The notes: generated by a model from the letters alone, not told the origin. DNA of 64,000 nt from Couchioplanes azureus (GCF_014648355.1 NZ_BMQY01000001.1:854364-918363), one strand, 5' to 3'; shown: positions 34,940 to 43,959, counted from the first letter of the stretch. A program made the numbers and translations.

Positions 34940-34955
34940 GTGTCACACGTGACAC
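34940..34955. promoter_or_regulatory. 7-2-7 palindrome between the sigma factor and the GDPD-like gene
   Basis: GTGTCAC-AC-GTGACAC at 34940-34955 is a perfect inverted repeat in the divergent promoter region. It contains TGTCACA, the -35-like core reported for ECF41 sigma promoters, but no CGTC follows at the expected 16-base spacing. Either a regulator site or an imperfect autoregulated promoter. Confidence 0.4.
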
Positions 34956-34988
34956 CCGCGGCCGGGCAATGTCGCGCAGAATTCCTCC

Positions 34989-35921
34989 ATGCCGTCCGCA
35001 TTCGACCGACCCGGAAAACCGAAACGAGATCCGGCGGTAGTGGACGAGTTCGAAACCGAACGACCGCACTTGCTCGCGGTGGCGTACCGGATGCTCGGCA
35101 GCCGCGCGGAGGCCGAGGATGCCGTGCAGGAGGCCTGGCTGCGTTACCACCGGGCGCGCGACTCCGGCGACGACATCCGGGACCTGCGCGGCTGGCTGAC
35201 CACGATCACCGGGCGGATCTGCCTGGACGTGCTCCGGTCGGCACGGGTACGCCGCGAGGCCTATCCCGGCCAGTGGCTGCCCGAGCCGGTCGTCTCCCGG
35301 CTCGACGACCCGGCCGAGCGGGTCACCCAGCGGCAGGAGGTCAGCCTCGCCCTGCTCGTGGTGCTGGAGAAGCTCAGCCCGGAGCAGCGCGTCGCCGTCG
35401 TGCTGCACGACGCGTTCGCGGTGCCGTTCGAGGAGATCGCGACCGTGCTCAACACCAGCCCGGCGGCCGCGCGCCAGCACGCGTCCCGGGGACGCCGGGC
35501 GGTCGCCGACGGCCAGGCCCGGCACACCGCCGGCCTGGCCGAGCAGCGCAAGGTCCTGGAGGCGTTCCTGACCGCGGCGGCCAGCGGCGACATGCAGGCC
35601 CTCGCCGCGGTGCTCGCGCCGGACGTCGTGGCCGTCGGCGACGGCGGCGGCGTGGTGAGCGCCGGCCGCAACGCCATCCTCGGCCGCGACAAGGTGGCAC
35701 GTTTCTGGGTCGGCATCTTCGGCCGGCTGATGCGCGAGGCCTCCGGCACCACGGCGGAGCCGGTCCTGGTCAACGGGGACGCGGGAGTGCTGGTCACCGG
35801 CCGCTACGCCGACGGCCGCGACCTGCTTTCGGTGCTGTCGGTGGCCGTCGCCGACGGCCGCATCACGGCCCTCTACAACCAGCTCAACCCCGCGAAGCTC
35901 GGCTCAGTCGTGAACCGTTGA
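34989..35921 (+). CDS. ECF41-type RNA polymerase sigma factor (SigJ-like)
   Basis: A 310-residue ECF sigma factor. Sigma region 2 runs from about residue 18 (ERPHLLAVAYRMLGSRAEAE, then DAVQEAWLRY), region 4 from LEKLSPEQRVAVVLHDAFAV with the helix-turn-helix VPFEEIATVLNTSPAAARQH. A C-terminal SnoaL-like domain follows (GVVSAGRNAILGRDKVARFW, RYADGRDLLSVLSVAV), which in ECF41 factors controls activity in place of an anti-sigma factor. ATG 34989 is used; GTG 35040 is possible. The usual ECF41 partner enzyme is not adjacent. Confidence 0.9.
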   Translation: MPSAFDRPGKPKRDPAVVDEFETERPHLLAVAYRMLGSRAEAEDAVQEAWLRYHRARDSGDDIRDLRGWLTTITGRICLDVLRSARVRREAYPGQWLPEPVVSRLDDPAERVTQRQEVSLALLVVLEKLSPEQRVAVVLHDAFAVPFEEIATVLNTSPAAARQHASRGRRAVADGQARHTAGLAEQRKVLEAFLTAAASGDMQALAAVLAPDVVAVGDGGGVVSAGRNAILGRDKVARFWVGIFGRLMREASGTTAEPVLVNGDAGVLVTGRYADGRDLLSVLSVAVADGRITALYNQLNPAKLGSVVNR

Positions 35922-36410
35922 CAGCCATTTACGGTACGCCGAAGCAAACGGCTCGGTGCCGTCGCCGAGGGCCACCACCAGGCGCCGCGCGGCGGCATGC
36001 GCCTGGGCGACGAGGTCGTCGGGATAGCCGAAGCGGACCCGGTGGTCCTCGAACTCGTCCTCGTCCCGCAGCTCGATCAGCCCCGAGTCGCGCCGGCGCG
36101 AGACGTCGAGGTCCAGGTCCACGATGTGGACCGTGTCATCCTCCCAGCGCGCCGGGGTGGTGATGTCGCAGTAGACCTCGCTGGTGCGCGGCGGCGGGTT
36201 GAACATCCCGGTCCACCACGCGCTGTGCGGGATGAGCAGCACGAACGGGATCTGCTCCACCGAGGGTTGTCCGTGGTAGACCGACGCCGTGCCCCGCGTC
36301 ACGCCGACCCAGACGCCGAGGTCGTCCTCGTTGAGCCGGCGTGCCGGATAGTCCCGATGGGCGGATCCGTCGAACTTGGTGTAGACCACCCGGACCATCT
36401 CGCTCGGCAT
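35904..36410 (-). CDS. DUF402 domain protein
   Basis: A 168-residue protein of the DUF402/FomD-like family. It has the family signature: Y-x-K-x-D-G near the start (VYTKFDGSAHRDYP), WWTGMFNPP, the metal-binding YCDITTPARWEDDTVHIVDLDLDV and EDEFEDHR. Members are metal-dependent hydrolases of nucleotides or related diphosphates. The gene is convergent with the sigma factor and overlaps its 3' end by 18 bases. Confidence 0.88.
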   Translation of the reverse strand: MPSEMVRVVYTKFDGSAHRDYPARRLNEDDLGVWVGVTRGTASVYHGQPSVEQIPFVLLIPHSAWWTGMFNPPPRTSEVYCDITTPARWEDDTVHIVDLDLDVSRRRDSGLIELRDEDEFEDHRVRFGYPDDLVAQAHAAARRLVVALGDGTEPFASAYRKWLSTVHD

Positions 36411-36466
36411 GACAAGACCCTAGCGGTGCGCCGGTTTCGTCGGTGGTGGCGGGTACGGTCTTCGAC

Positions 36467-38539
36467 GTGACTGCCCCCGCCAGGTCCCGCCGTACCACCG
36501 CCGCCGCCTCCGACCTCCTCGCCGCCGCGGTCGGCGCGGTCCCCGGAGGCGCCTCCCGCCCTGGTCAGGAGCGCATGGCCACGGCGATCGAGCGGGCCGT
36601 GCGGCAGCGCGAGCACCTGCTCGTGCAGGCCGGGACGGGCACCGGCAAGAGCCTCGCGTACCTGACTCCCGCACTGCTGGTCGACGGCCCGGTGGTGGTC
36701 TCCACGGCGACGCTGGCGCTGCAGAACCAGCTCGTCGAGCACGACCTGCCGCGGCTGGCGGACGCCGTCGAGCCGCTCCTCGGCCGCCGCCCGACGTTCG
36801 CCGTTCTCAAGGGCCGCCACCACTACCTCTGCGTGGCGAAGCTCGAGCACGCCGACGAGGAGGAGCCGGCCGACACGCTCTTCGACGACGCGCCCGCCCG
36901 CGCCACCCAGTGGCTGGGCGAGGCGGGCCGGCTCGGCAAGCAGATCCAGCGGGTGCGGGACTGGGCGGAGAAGACGGCGACCGGCGACCGGGACGAGCTC
37001 GACCCGGGCGTCGACGACACGGCCTGGCGGCAGGTCTCCATGCCGGCCCGCGACTGCGTCGGCGCCGCCCGCTGCCCGTACGGTGCCGAGTGCTTCGCCG
37101 AGGCGTCCCGGGCCCGGGCCCGCGAGGCGGACATCGTGGTGACCAACCACAGCCTGCTCGCCGTCGACATGCTGGCCGACCGCCACATCGTGCCGCCGCA
37201 CAAGCTGCTGATCGTCGACGAGGCGCACGAGCTGGCCGACCGGGTCTCCTCCGCCGCCCAGGCAGAGCTGACCCCGGAGGCCGTCGAACGCGCCGCGAAA
37301 CGCGCCCGCCCGCTGATCCCCCCGGCCGCCGGCGAGTCCCTGGCGGCGGCGGCCGACTCCCTGATCGTGGGCCTGGCGGACATCCCGCCGGGCCGGCTGA
37401 CCACCGGCCTGCCCCCGCTGCTGCACCAGGCCGTGCTGCTGGTGGACGCGGCGACCCGCGCGGCGCTCGAGGCCATCGGCGACATCAAGTCCGACGACCC
37501 CGACCCGGTCCGCAAGCAGCAGGCCAAGGCCACGCTCGACGAGCTCTCCACCACCGCCCAGCGCCTCCTGGAGGAGTCCGAGTTCGACGTCGCCTGGGTC
37601 GAGAAGAACGACCTCGGCAACGGCCGCCGCGCCCTGGTGGTCGCGCCCCTCTCGGTCGCCGGCACGCTGGCTACCAGCCTGTACGACGACCGCACGGTGG
37701 TCGCCACCTCGGCGACCCTCACCCTGGGTGGCCGCTTCGACACCGTGGCCCGCACTCTCGGGCTGCCCGCGCCCGCGGCGGGCGCTCAGGACAAGGGGCC
37801 GGCCGGGCCGGTTCCGGCCGCCCGGTCCGGCGCCGGCCTGAGCCCGGACGCGCCGCCGGCGTCCGGCGACGGCTGGAGCTCCCTCGACGTGGGCTCCCCC
37901 TTCGACTATCCGAAGCAGGGCATCCTCTACGTGGCCGCGCACCTACCCCGCCCTGCCGCCTCCGGCCTTCCGGAGCTCGCGGGCGAGGAGCTGCTGAAGC
38001 TGATCGAGGCCCTCGGCGGCCGCACGCTCGGCCTGTTCTCGTCCCGCCGCGCGGCGACCCAGGCCGCCGAGCTGGTGCGCGCGAAGACCGATCTCCCGGT
38101 CCTGCTCCAGGGCGAGGAGACGCTGCCGATCCTGGTCCGCAAGTTCAAGGAGCAGCGCGAGAGCTGCCTCTTCGGCGTGATGTCGCTGTGGCAGGGCGTG
38201 GACGTGCCCGGCGACGCGTGCCAGCTCGTCGTCATCGACCGCCTGCCGTTCCCGCGCCCGGACGAGCCACTGGCCGCCGCCCGCGCCGCCGCGGTCGACG
38301 CGTCGGGCGGCTCCGGCTTCGCCTCGGTGAGCGTGCCGATCGCGGCGGTGCGCCTGGCCCAGGGCGTCGGCCGCCTGATCCGGTCGACGGCGGACAAGGG
38401 CGTCGTCGCGGTCCTGGACTCCCGGCTGGAGACGGCACGCGGCTACGGCGCCTTCCTCCGCAAGTCCCTGCCCCCGTTCTGGTATACGACCCGGCCCGAC
38501 GTGGCCCTCGGCGCCCTCCGCCGCCTCGCCGGCGGATAA
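36467..38539 (+). CDS. DinG-like ATP-dependent DNA helicase with Fe-S cluster
   Basis: A 690-residue superfamily 2 helicase of the XPD/DinG type. Walker A is AGTGTGKS near residue 60; four Cys for the Fe-S cluster are in YLCVAK, ARDCVG, ARCPYG and AECFAE; the DEAH box is VDEAHELA. The C-terminal half holds LFSSRRAATQAAEL, SLWQGVDVPGDA and LAQGVGRLIRS. DinG unwinds DNA 5' to 3' and resolves R-loops and D-loops. A Pro/Ala/Gly-rich insert lies at about 440-465. GTG 36467 is used; GTG 36443 is possible. Confidence 0.93.
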   Translation: MTAPARSRRTTAAASDLLAAAVGAVPGGASRPGQERMATAIERAVRQREHLLVQAGTGTGKSLAYLTPALLVDGPVVVSTATLALQNQLVEHDLPRLADAVEPLLGRRPTFAVLKGRHHYLCVAKLEHADEEEPADTLFDDAPARATQWLGEAGRLGKQIQRVRDWAEKTATGDRDELDPGVDDTAWRQVSMPARDCVGAARCPYGAECFAEASRARAREADIVVTNHSLLAVDMLADRHIVPPHKLLIVDEAHELADRVSSAAQAELTPEAVERAAKRARPLIPPAAGESLAAAADSLIVGLADIPPGRLTTGLPPLLHQAVLLVDAATRAALEAIGDIKSDDPDPVRKQQAKATLDELSTTAQRLLEESEFDVAWVEKNDLGNGRRALVVAPLSVAGTLATSLYDDRTVVATSATLTLGGRFDTVARTLGLPAPAAGAQDKGPAGPVPAARSGAGLSPDAPPASGDGWSSLDVGSPFDYPKQGILYVAAHLPRPAASGLPELAGEELLKLIEALGGRTLGLFSSRRAATQAAELVRAKTDLPVLLQGEETLPILVRKFKEQRESCLFGVMSLWQGVDVPGDACQLVVIDRLPFPRPDEPLAAARAAAVDASGGSGFASVSVPIAAVRLAQGVGRLIRSTADKGVVAVLDSRLETARGYGAFLRKSLPPFWYTTRPDVALGALRRLAGG

Positions 38540-38701
38540 CCACGAGGACCCGCCGGCCGCCCGCCCACCTGCCCGCGCCGCGGCGCGAGTAGCCAAGGTC
38601 ACGCCCGCGAATATTGTTCGGCTTCGACGCCGGAGAACCGGCTATCGTCCGGCGACCAATCCACCGGCCATCTCGCCGGACGAGCACGGAGCACGACAGA
38701 C

Positions 38702-39574
38702 ATGAATCTTGCACGGGGGCCACTGCACGCCATGGCGGCGATAGCCGTCCTGAGCCTGGGACTCACCGGCTGCGCCGGAAGCGACTCCACGACGGCCGGC
38801 GCCACCGGCGCCCCGGCCGCGAGCGGCAGCGTCGCGGGCGGCGCCGCCGCGGCCGACGGCGCCCGGGCGGACCTGGCCGCCGCGGCGGCCGAGCTGCAGA
38901 AGGGCAACTTCGTCTTCACCGCCACCGGGCACGAGGAGAAGACGACCGGCACCATGCACCTCCCGAGCCGCAGCGCCTCCCTCGTCGTCACGTCCCCGGA
39001 CAAGGAGGACGGCGACAGCCGGATGGAGGTGCGCCTCGTCGACGAAAAGCAGTACCGGTTGCTCCTCGTCAAGACGCCCAAGGAAGACCGGGTCGACCTC
39101 GCGGATCTGCCACCGGACTTCCGCTCCGTGTACGAGGCGCTCAGCGGCAAGTTCTGGATGCGGGTGGACACCACCAAGATCAAGCCGGACAGTCGCAGCC
39201 GCGGGATGCGGCTCGACCAGCCCGACATCAGCGGCGCGTCGGCGATGCTCAGCACGGTGGTGACCGCGCAGCGGACCGGCGATGTGATCAAGGGAACGGT
39301 CGATCTGTCGGCCGTACCGCTCCACAACACGCCCTGGCTGCAGTCGGACATCACCGCCATGGGGAGCGCCGCCAGGACCGTACCGTTCGAGGCGACCCTC
39401 GACGGCCGGCGCCGGCTGACCCGGTTGGCCGTGGACCTGCCCGCCACCACGGACGCGCCGGCACACCGGCGCGTCGTCGAGCTGAAGGACTACGGCGCGG
39501 CCAAGCCGACCACCAAGCCGCAGGGTGAGATCCGGGACGCGCCCGAGAAGACGTACGACCTGCTCAACCGCTAG
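38702..39574 (+). CDS. Lipoprotein of LppX/LprG-like appearance
   Basis: A 290-residue lipoprotein: signal with lipobox LTGC (Cys at residue 24), a Ser/Ala/Gly-rich linker, then a beta-rich domain starting about residue 60 (GNFVFTATGHEEKTTGTMHL; SLVVTSPDKEDGDSRMEVRL). The overall plan resembles LppX/LprG-type antiparallel sheet lipoproteins of actinobacteria, which bind lipids, but sequence alone cannot confirm it. A 162-bp non-coding stretch precedes it, and a hairpin terminator follows. Confidence 0.7.
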   Translation: MNLARGPLHAMAAIAVLSLGLTGCAGSDSTTAGATGAPAASGSVAGGAAAADGARADLAAAAAELQKGNFVFTATGHEEKTTGTMHLPSRSASLVVTSPDKEDGDSRMEVRLVDEKQYRLLLVKTPKEDRVDLADLPPDFRSVYEALSGKFWMRVDTTKIKPDSRSRGMRLDQPDISGASAMLSTVVTAQRTGDVIKGTVDLSAVPLHNTPWLQSDITAMGSAARTVPFEATLDGRRRLTRLAVDLPATTDAPAHRRVVELKDYGAAKPTTKPQGEIRDAPEKTYDLLNR

Positions 39575-39585
39575 TCGCCGACGGC

Positions 39586-39622
39586 CGGTCACCCCTGGTG
39601 CGGCGGGTCAGCGGGGTGACCG
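39586..39622. terminator. Bidirectional hairpin between convergent genes
   Basis: CGGTCACCCC (39586-39595) pairs perfectly with GGGGTGACCG (39613-39622), loop 17 bases. It sits in the 55-bp gap between the lipoprotein stop and the AI-2E exporter stop and can serve both strands. Confidence 0.7.
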
Positions 39623-39629
39623 TCTCCGG

Positions 39630-40886
39630 TCAGGGGTGCACGTCGCCGGCGGTGACCACGACCGCGTCCGGGGGGATCTCCGGGCGGCGGCGGGCCAGCC
39701 GGCGGATGCCCGTGTTCAGCACCGCGATCAGGGGCACCGCGACCAGCGCGCCGACGATGCCCGCCAGCACCACCCCCGACGCGATGCCGATGATCACGAC
39801 GAGCGGGTGGATGGCCACCGCCCGGCCCATGATCAGTGGCTGGAGGATGTGGCCCTCCACCTGCTGGACCACGATCACCGCGCCGAGCACGATCAGGGCG
39901 ACGATCCAGCCCTGGTCGACCAGCGCCACCAGGACCGCCACCGCGCCGGAGACGCTGGCGCCGACGATCGGGATGAAGGCGCCGAGGAACACCAGCGCCG
40001 CGAGCGGGAACGGGAACGGCACGTCCAGGATCACCAGCGCCAGGCCGATGCCCGCCGCGTCGATGAAGGCCACGAGCACGGTCGCCCGGACGTAGGAGCC
40101 GAGCGTCGCCCACGAGGCGTCGCCGGCGTCCGACAGGCTCCAGCGGGCGGCGACCGGGAAGAGCCGCACCAGGAAGCGCCAGATCTTGCGGCCGTCGCGC
40201 AGGAAGAAGAAGGTCGCGAAGATCACCAGCAGCGCCCCGGTCAGGACCTCCGCCAGGGTGGCCGCGGTCGCGAAGCCGGTCGCCGTGAGCTGGGAGGTGT
40301 GCGAGTCGATCCAGTCGCGGCCGGACTCGATCGCCCGGGTGACCTGGTCGTCGTTGAGGTGCAGCGGCCCGTTGCGGGCCCACTCCTGGATCTGCTGGAT
40401 GCCCTGGCTGGCGTTCTCGGTGAGCTGCGGCACCCCGTCGACGAACTGGTTCACCACCAGGGTCAGCGTGCCGGCGACCGCACCGATCCCGCAGATCAGC
40501 ACCAGGAAGGTGGCCAGCGACGGCGGCAGCCGCAGCTTCAGCAGCCAGCCCACGGCCGGGGCCAGCAGCGCGGACAGGAGCAGGGCGATCGCCAGCGGCA
40601 CCACCACGATGCTGATCGTGCCGATGAAGCGCACCAGCACCCAGCCCACCACGCCGACCACGATCAGCCGCCACGACCAGGCGGCGGCGATCCGCAGCGA
40701 GTGCGGCACCTCGTCGTCGTCCTTGCTGGTCGTCGAGTGGTGTTCGACGACCGGCGGCGGGGGTTCGTACCCGGCCTCGGGCTCGTCGGCCGGACGCTCG
40801 GCCTCGACCCGGGCCGTCCGCACGGATTCGCGGCCCGCCTCGTACGCCTTGCGAAGGTTGGCCCGTACTCGCTGCAAGCGGCTCAA
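39630..40886 (-). CDS. AI-2E family transporter
   Basis: A 418-residue membrane protein of the AI-2E/PerM family. A polar N-terminal region (with PPPPVVEHH) precedes about seven helices, such as SIVVVPLAIALLLSALLAPA, FLVLICGIGAVAGTLTLVV, LTGALLVIFATFFFLRDG and the family-specific LIVLGAVIVVQQVEGHILQP. Function is export of small molecules, or is unknown in most members. The start is TTG 40886, behind a strong AAGGAGGT site. It is divergent from the GroES-like gene with about 90 bp between. Confidence 0.9.
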   Translation of the reverse strand: MSRLQRVRANLRKAYEAGRESVRTARVEAERPADEPEAGYEPPPPVVEHHSTTSKDDDEVPHSLRIAAAWSWRLIVVGVVGWVLVRFIGTISIVVVPLAIALLLSALLAPAVGWLLKLRLPPSLATFLVLICGIGAVAGTLTLVVNQFVDGVPQLTENASQGIQQIQEWARNGPLHLNDDQVTRAIESGRDWIDSHTSQLTATGFATAATLAEVLTGALLVIFATFFFLRDGRKIWRFLVRLFPVAARWSLSDAGDASWATLGSYVRATVLVAFIDAAGIGLALVILDVPFPFPLAALVFLGAFIPIVGASVSGAVAVLVALVDQGWIVALIVLGAVIVVQQVEGHILQPLIMGRAVAIHPLVVIIGIASGVVLAGIVGALVAVPLIAVLNTGIRRLARRRPEIPPDAVVVTAGDVHP

Positions 40887-40976
40887 CCGCTCAACCTCCT
40901 TGCCCGTCGACACGCGGTTCACCGTAGTCGAGACCGGCACGCGTTCCGGGCAGGCACGGGGCGTACCGTCCTTGCC

Positions 40977-41315
40977 GTGAGCACCGACACCCAGACCGAG
41001 GCCGGCCTCCCCATCCGCATGCTGCACGACCGCGTCCTCGTGCGGCTCGACGGCGGCGAAGGGGAACGTCGTTCGAGCGCCGGAATCGTCATTCCCGCCA
41101 CCGCCTCGATGGGCCGCCGCCTGTCCTGGGCCAAGGCGGTCGGCGTGGGGCCGAACGTGCGGTCCATCGTCGTCGGCGACCGGGTCCTGTTCGACCCCGA
41201 GGACCGCGCGGAGGTGGAGCTGCACGGCAAGGAGTACGTGCTGCTCCGCGAGCGGGACGTGCACGCGGTGGCGGCCAGCCGCGTGGAGTCCGACGGGACC
41301 GGCCTCTACCTGTAG
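40977..41315 (+). CDS. Orphan GroES-like co-chaperonin
   Basis: A 112-residue GroES-fold protein. MLHDRVLVRLDGGEGERRSS is the start of the barrel and mobile loop, SAGIVIPATA is the loop GIVIP motif that binds GroEL, and VGDRVLFDPEDRAEVELHG with YVLLRERDVHAV closes the fold. Canonical groES is encoded with groEL1; here it stands alone, about 6 kb from the groEL of this window and divergent from an AI-2E exporter. Start GTG 40977. An accessory or paralogous GroES is likely. It overlaps the end of the convergent PrsW gene by 10 bases. Confidence 0.82.
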   Translation: MSTDTQTEAGLPIRMLHDRVLVRLDGGEGERRSSAGIVIPATASMGRRLSWAKAVGVGPNVRSIVVGDRVLFDPEDRAEVELHGKEYVLLRERDVHAVAASRVESDGTGLYL

Positions 41316-43195
41316 TAACCGGGCGGCGCGCCATACCCAGGCGGCGGGCCGTAACCCGGCGGCGGCCCATAACCGGGCGGGGGGCCGGAACCCGGCGGCC
41401 CATAGCCCGGCGGCGGCCCATAACCGGGCGGGGGGCCGGAACCCGGCGGGCCGTAGCCGGGCGGCGGGCCGTAGCCCGGCGGCGGGCCGTAACCGGGCGG
41501 CGCGCTGTAGCCGGGCGGCGCGCTGTAGCCGGGCGGCGGTGCGCCGAAGCCTGGTGGCGCGCCGTAGCCGGCGTACACCGGCGTGGGGGGTGTCATGCGC
41601 ACCGGGACCGGAACGACCGGCTCGTCCGGCGGGCTGACCGTGCGGGTCACGCCGTCCGGGAACGCGATCTGGTAGCTGGCCCCGTCCCAGAAGGCGTGCG
41701 GCATCCGCGGGTCGCGGCCCACGAAGACCGACCGGTAGCCCGAGATGTCCGTGAGCAGCTTGCGCTCCTCGTCCTGCGCCCGGCGCAGCTCGTCGGGACC
41801 GCGGTGGAGGCCGCGCTGCATGCCGTCGCGCAGCAGGGCGAGCTGCGTGGACGCCGACTGGAAGCCGCGCATGGCCCGCAGGCCCGGCTCGCCGGCGACC
41901 CGCTTCGCCCACTGCCGGGCGGAATGCCGGCGGCCCAGGCTGCCCAGCGTCGCCACCTCCGGCGGGGACAGCCAGCCGGCCCGCACGTAGTACGGCAGGA
42001 TCCGCTCGCTGAGCCGCCCCTCGTAGCCGCGCAAGGCGATCGCGAAGCCCAGCGCCGCGAAGAAGAACGGGACCATGAAGCCGAGGTACCCGTACAGCAT
42101 GATCATGGTCTCGCCGGTCGCCACCGAGAGCGTGGGCAGCAGGTTGAACAGCCCGTGCAGGATCATCGCGAGCAGCAGGCCGGCGATCGGCGCGAGCCAG
42201 CGCACCCGGCGGTCCGCCGAGCGTGCCGCGACGCCCAGGCCGATGCCGGACATCGCCGTGAACAGCGGGTGCGCGAAGCCGGTGAACAGGATGCGGACGA
42301 TGAAGATCAAGAAGAGGTTCTGGACGCCGGTGGCCGGTCCGTACTGGTCCGCGCCCGCCGCGTAGCCGTGGCCGCCCAGGTAGAGCACGTTCTCCACCAT
42401 CGCGAACCCGAGGGCGGAGAGGCCACAGTAGACGATCCCGTCGGTGATGCCGGACCACTCCCGGCGGCGGCGCCAGAACAGCAGGAAGGGGCCGAGCGCC
42501 TTCATCGACTCCTCGATGAAGGGTGCCACGAGAACCGCGACCAGCGCCTCGGGCAGGCCCAGCTTGTCGAAGGCCCACGCGGCCCCGCTGTTGACGCCGA
42601 TGGCCACCAGGGTGGCGACGGCCGAGCCCCAGGCGAAGCAGAAGACCAGGTAGCGGATCGGCTCCGGCTCGTAGCGGTCCAGCCACAGGAAGCAGCTGAC
42701 CAGCACCGGCACCGGCAGGATGGCGGCGGTCAGGCCGACGACCAGGCCGACCGGGCCGTTGCTGATGCCGAGGATGACCAGCATCGCGACCGCGCAGACG
42801 GCGATGAAGCCGATGATGCCCACGAGCGGCAGCCAGCGGCGCCACCCGGCCGGGCGGCCCGGCATGGGCGGCAGGTGCGCGAGATCCGGCGGCCGGTGGC
42901 CCGGGTCGCCCGGCTCCGGCTGGGCGGCGTCCGACGCGGCCGGCTGGGCCGCGGCGAGCAGGGCCGGCTGGGCGGCGTCCGACGGCCCCGGCCGGGCGGC
43001 ATCCGACGCAGCCGGCCGGGCGGCGGCGAGCGGGGCCGGCTGGGCGGCGTCCGACGGGGCCGGCCGGGCGGCGGCGAGCGGGGCCGTTTCGGCGGGAGCG
43101 GCGGGACCGGTCACCGGCTGCGCCGGGCCCGGATGTGCCCCGAATGCCGGGTGCGGCGCCGCGTCGGGCGATCCTCCGGGAGCTTCATCGGCCAT
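41306..43195 (-). CDS. PrsW-family intramembrane metalloprotease with low-complexity ends
   Basis: A 629-residue membrane protease. The core (residues about 115-400) has eight or so helices and the PrsW motifs: EESMKALG (EExxK, near residue 228), FAMVEN (FxxxEN), and FAHPLFTAMSGIGLG with the third-ligand His. The N-terminus is an Ala/Pro repeat region, the C-terminus (residues about 540-629) an imperfect PPGYG repeat. PrsW in Bacillus cleaves an anti-sigma factor; the target here is not known. The length is roughly double that of the core because of the repeats. Confidence 0.9.
   Translation of the reverse strand: MADEAPGGSPDAAPHPAFGAHPGPAQPVTGPAAPAETAPLAAARPAPSDAAQPAPLAAARPAASDAARPGPSDAAQPALLAAAQPAASDAAQPEPGDPGHRPPDLAHLPPMPGRPAGWRRWLPLVGIIGFIAVCAVAMLVILGISNGPVGLVVGLTAAILPVPVLVSCFLWLDRYEPEPIRYLVFCFAWGSAVATLVAIGVNSGAAWAFDKLGLPEALVAVLVAPFIEESMKALGPFLLFWRRRREWSGITDGIVYCGLSALGFAMVENVLYLGGHGYAAGADQYGPATGVQNLFLIFIVRILFTGFAHPLFTAMSGIGLGVAARSADRRVRWLAPIAGLLLAMILHGLFNLLPTLSVATGETMIMLYGYLGFMVPFFFAALGFAIALRGYEGRLSERILPYYVRAGWLSPPEVATLGSLGRRHSARQWAKRVAGEPGLRAMRGFQSASTQLALLRDGMQRGLHRGPDELRRAQDEERKLLTDISGYRSVFVGRDPRMPHAFWDGASYQIAFPDGVTRTVSPPDEPVVPVPVRMTPPTPVYAGYGAPPGFGAPPPGYSAPPGYSAPPGYGPPPGYGPPPGYGPPGSGPPPGYGPPPGYGPPGSGPPPGYGPPPGYGPPPGYGAPPGYYR
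41309..41572 (-). repeat. Tandem PPGYG-coding repeats in the PrsW C-terminus
   Basis: Short imperfect repeats of a GC-rich 12- to 15-base unit encode about a dozen copies of PPGYG or PPGSG. A second, unrelated repeat, with an APLAAARPAxSDAA-like unit, lies in the N-terminal part (about 42905-43085). Both are in frame and inside one gene. Confidence 0.85.
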
Positions 43196-43278
43196 GCCGC
43201 CAGCGTAGCCACCCCGTCCCGCCCCCGGCGGCCCCACGGCCGCGCAACGGATCAAGACCACGTGCCAGGATGGCGGCC

Positions 43279-43920
43279 GTGACTACTCTTCTCGACCGCT
43301 GGGTGGCCGCGGCCCGCGGCGCCGGAGCGTCCGCCGCGGAGCCGGATCTCCAGGCCGCCGGCGGCTACCTGCTCGGCCGCTGGTCGGAGCCGCAGCGGCA
43401 GTACCACGACGTGAGCCACCTGACCGCGGTGCTGGACGTGGTCGACGAGTACGCGCACCTGGCCGCCGCTGCGGACCGGGTACGCCTCGCCGCCTGGATG
43501 CACGACGCGATCTACGACCCCCGGGCCCTCGGCGACGCCAACGAGCGCGACAGCGCCGAGTTCGCGGAGGGGCTGCTGACCACGCTGGGCACCCCGCCGG
43601 AGGTCGCGGCCGAGGTGGCGCGCCTGGTCGGGCTGACCGCCGGCCACGCGACCGCGGAGAACGACCCGGACGGCGAGCTGCTCTGCGACGCGGATCTCGC
43701 CATCCTGGCCGCCGAGCCGGACCGGTACGCGGCCTACACCGAGGCCATCCGCCGCGAGTACGCGCACGTGCCGGACGACACCTTCCGGGCGGCCCGGGCT
43801 CAGGTCCTCGTGTCGCTGCTGGAGCTACCGGCGATCTACCGGCACGCCCCGCTGCACGAGGCGTGGGAGGCCCGCGCCCGGGCCAACCTGGAGAAGGAGC
43901 TCCGGGCCCTGGCCGGCTGA
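43279..43920 (+). CDS. HD-domain protein, predicted metal-dependent phosphohydrolase
   Basis: A 213-residue protein of the HD superfamily. The metal ligands are in YHDVSHLTAV (His), WMHDAIYD (the HD pair) and LTAGHATAEND, with DADLAILAAEPDRYAAYTEA as the second half. This arrangement matches the predicted HD phosphohydrolases often found singly in actinobacteria. GTG 43279 with AGGATGG upstream is chosen; ATG 43270 is in frame. Substrate unknown. Confidence 0.87.
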   Translation: MTTLLDRWVAAARGAGASAAEPDLQAAGGYLLGRWSEPQRQYHDVSHLTAVLDVVDEYAHLAAAADRVRLAAWMHDAIYDPRALGDANERDSAEFAEGLLTTLGTPPEVAAEVARLVGLTAGHATAENDPDGELLCDADLAILAAEPDRYAAYTEAIRREYAHVPDDTFRAARAQVLVSLLELPAIYRHAPLHEAWEARARANLEKELRALAG

Positions 43921-43932
43921 GCAGCGCACAGC

Positions 43933-43959
43933 GCCGGGCCGCTCCCCGCAGCGGCCGGC
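43933..43959. terminator. Hairpin between HD protein and DUF4031 genes
   Basis: GCCGGGCCGCT (43933-43943) pairs with AGCGGCCGGC (43950-43959) with one bulged base and a 6-base loop. It lies between convergent genes and may terminate both. Confidence 0.6.

Noticed and set aside
40887..42845. Extension of the AI-2E exporter reading frame to 1071 codons
   Set aside because: The start at TTG 40886 has a strong ribosome site and the extension lies antisense to the GroES-like gene and in another frame of the PrsW gene.
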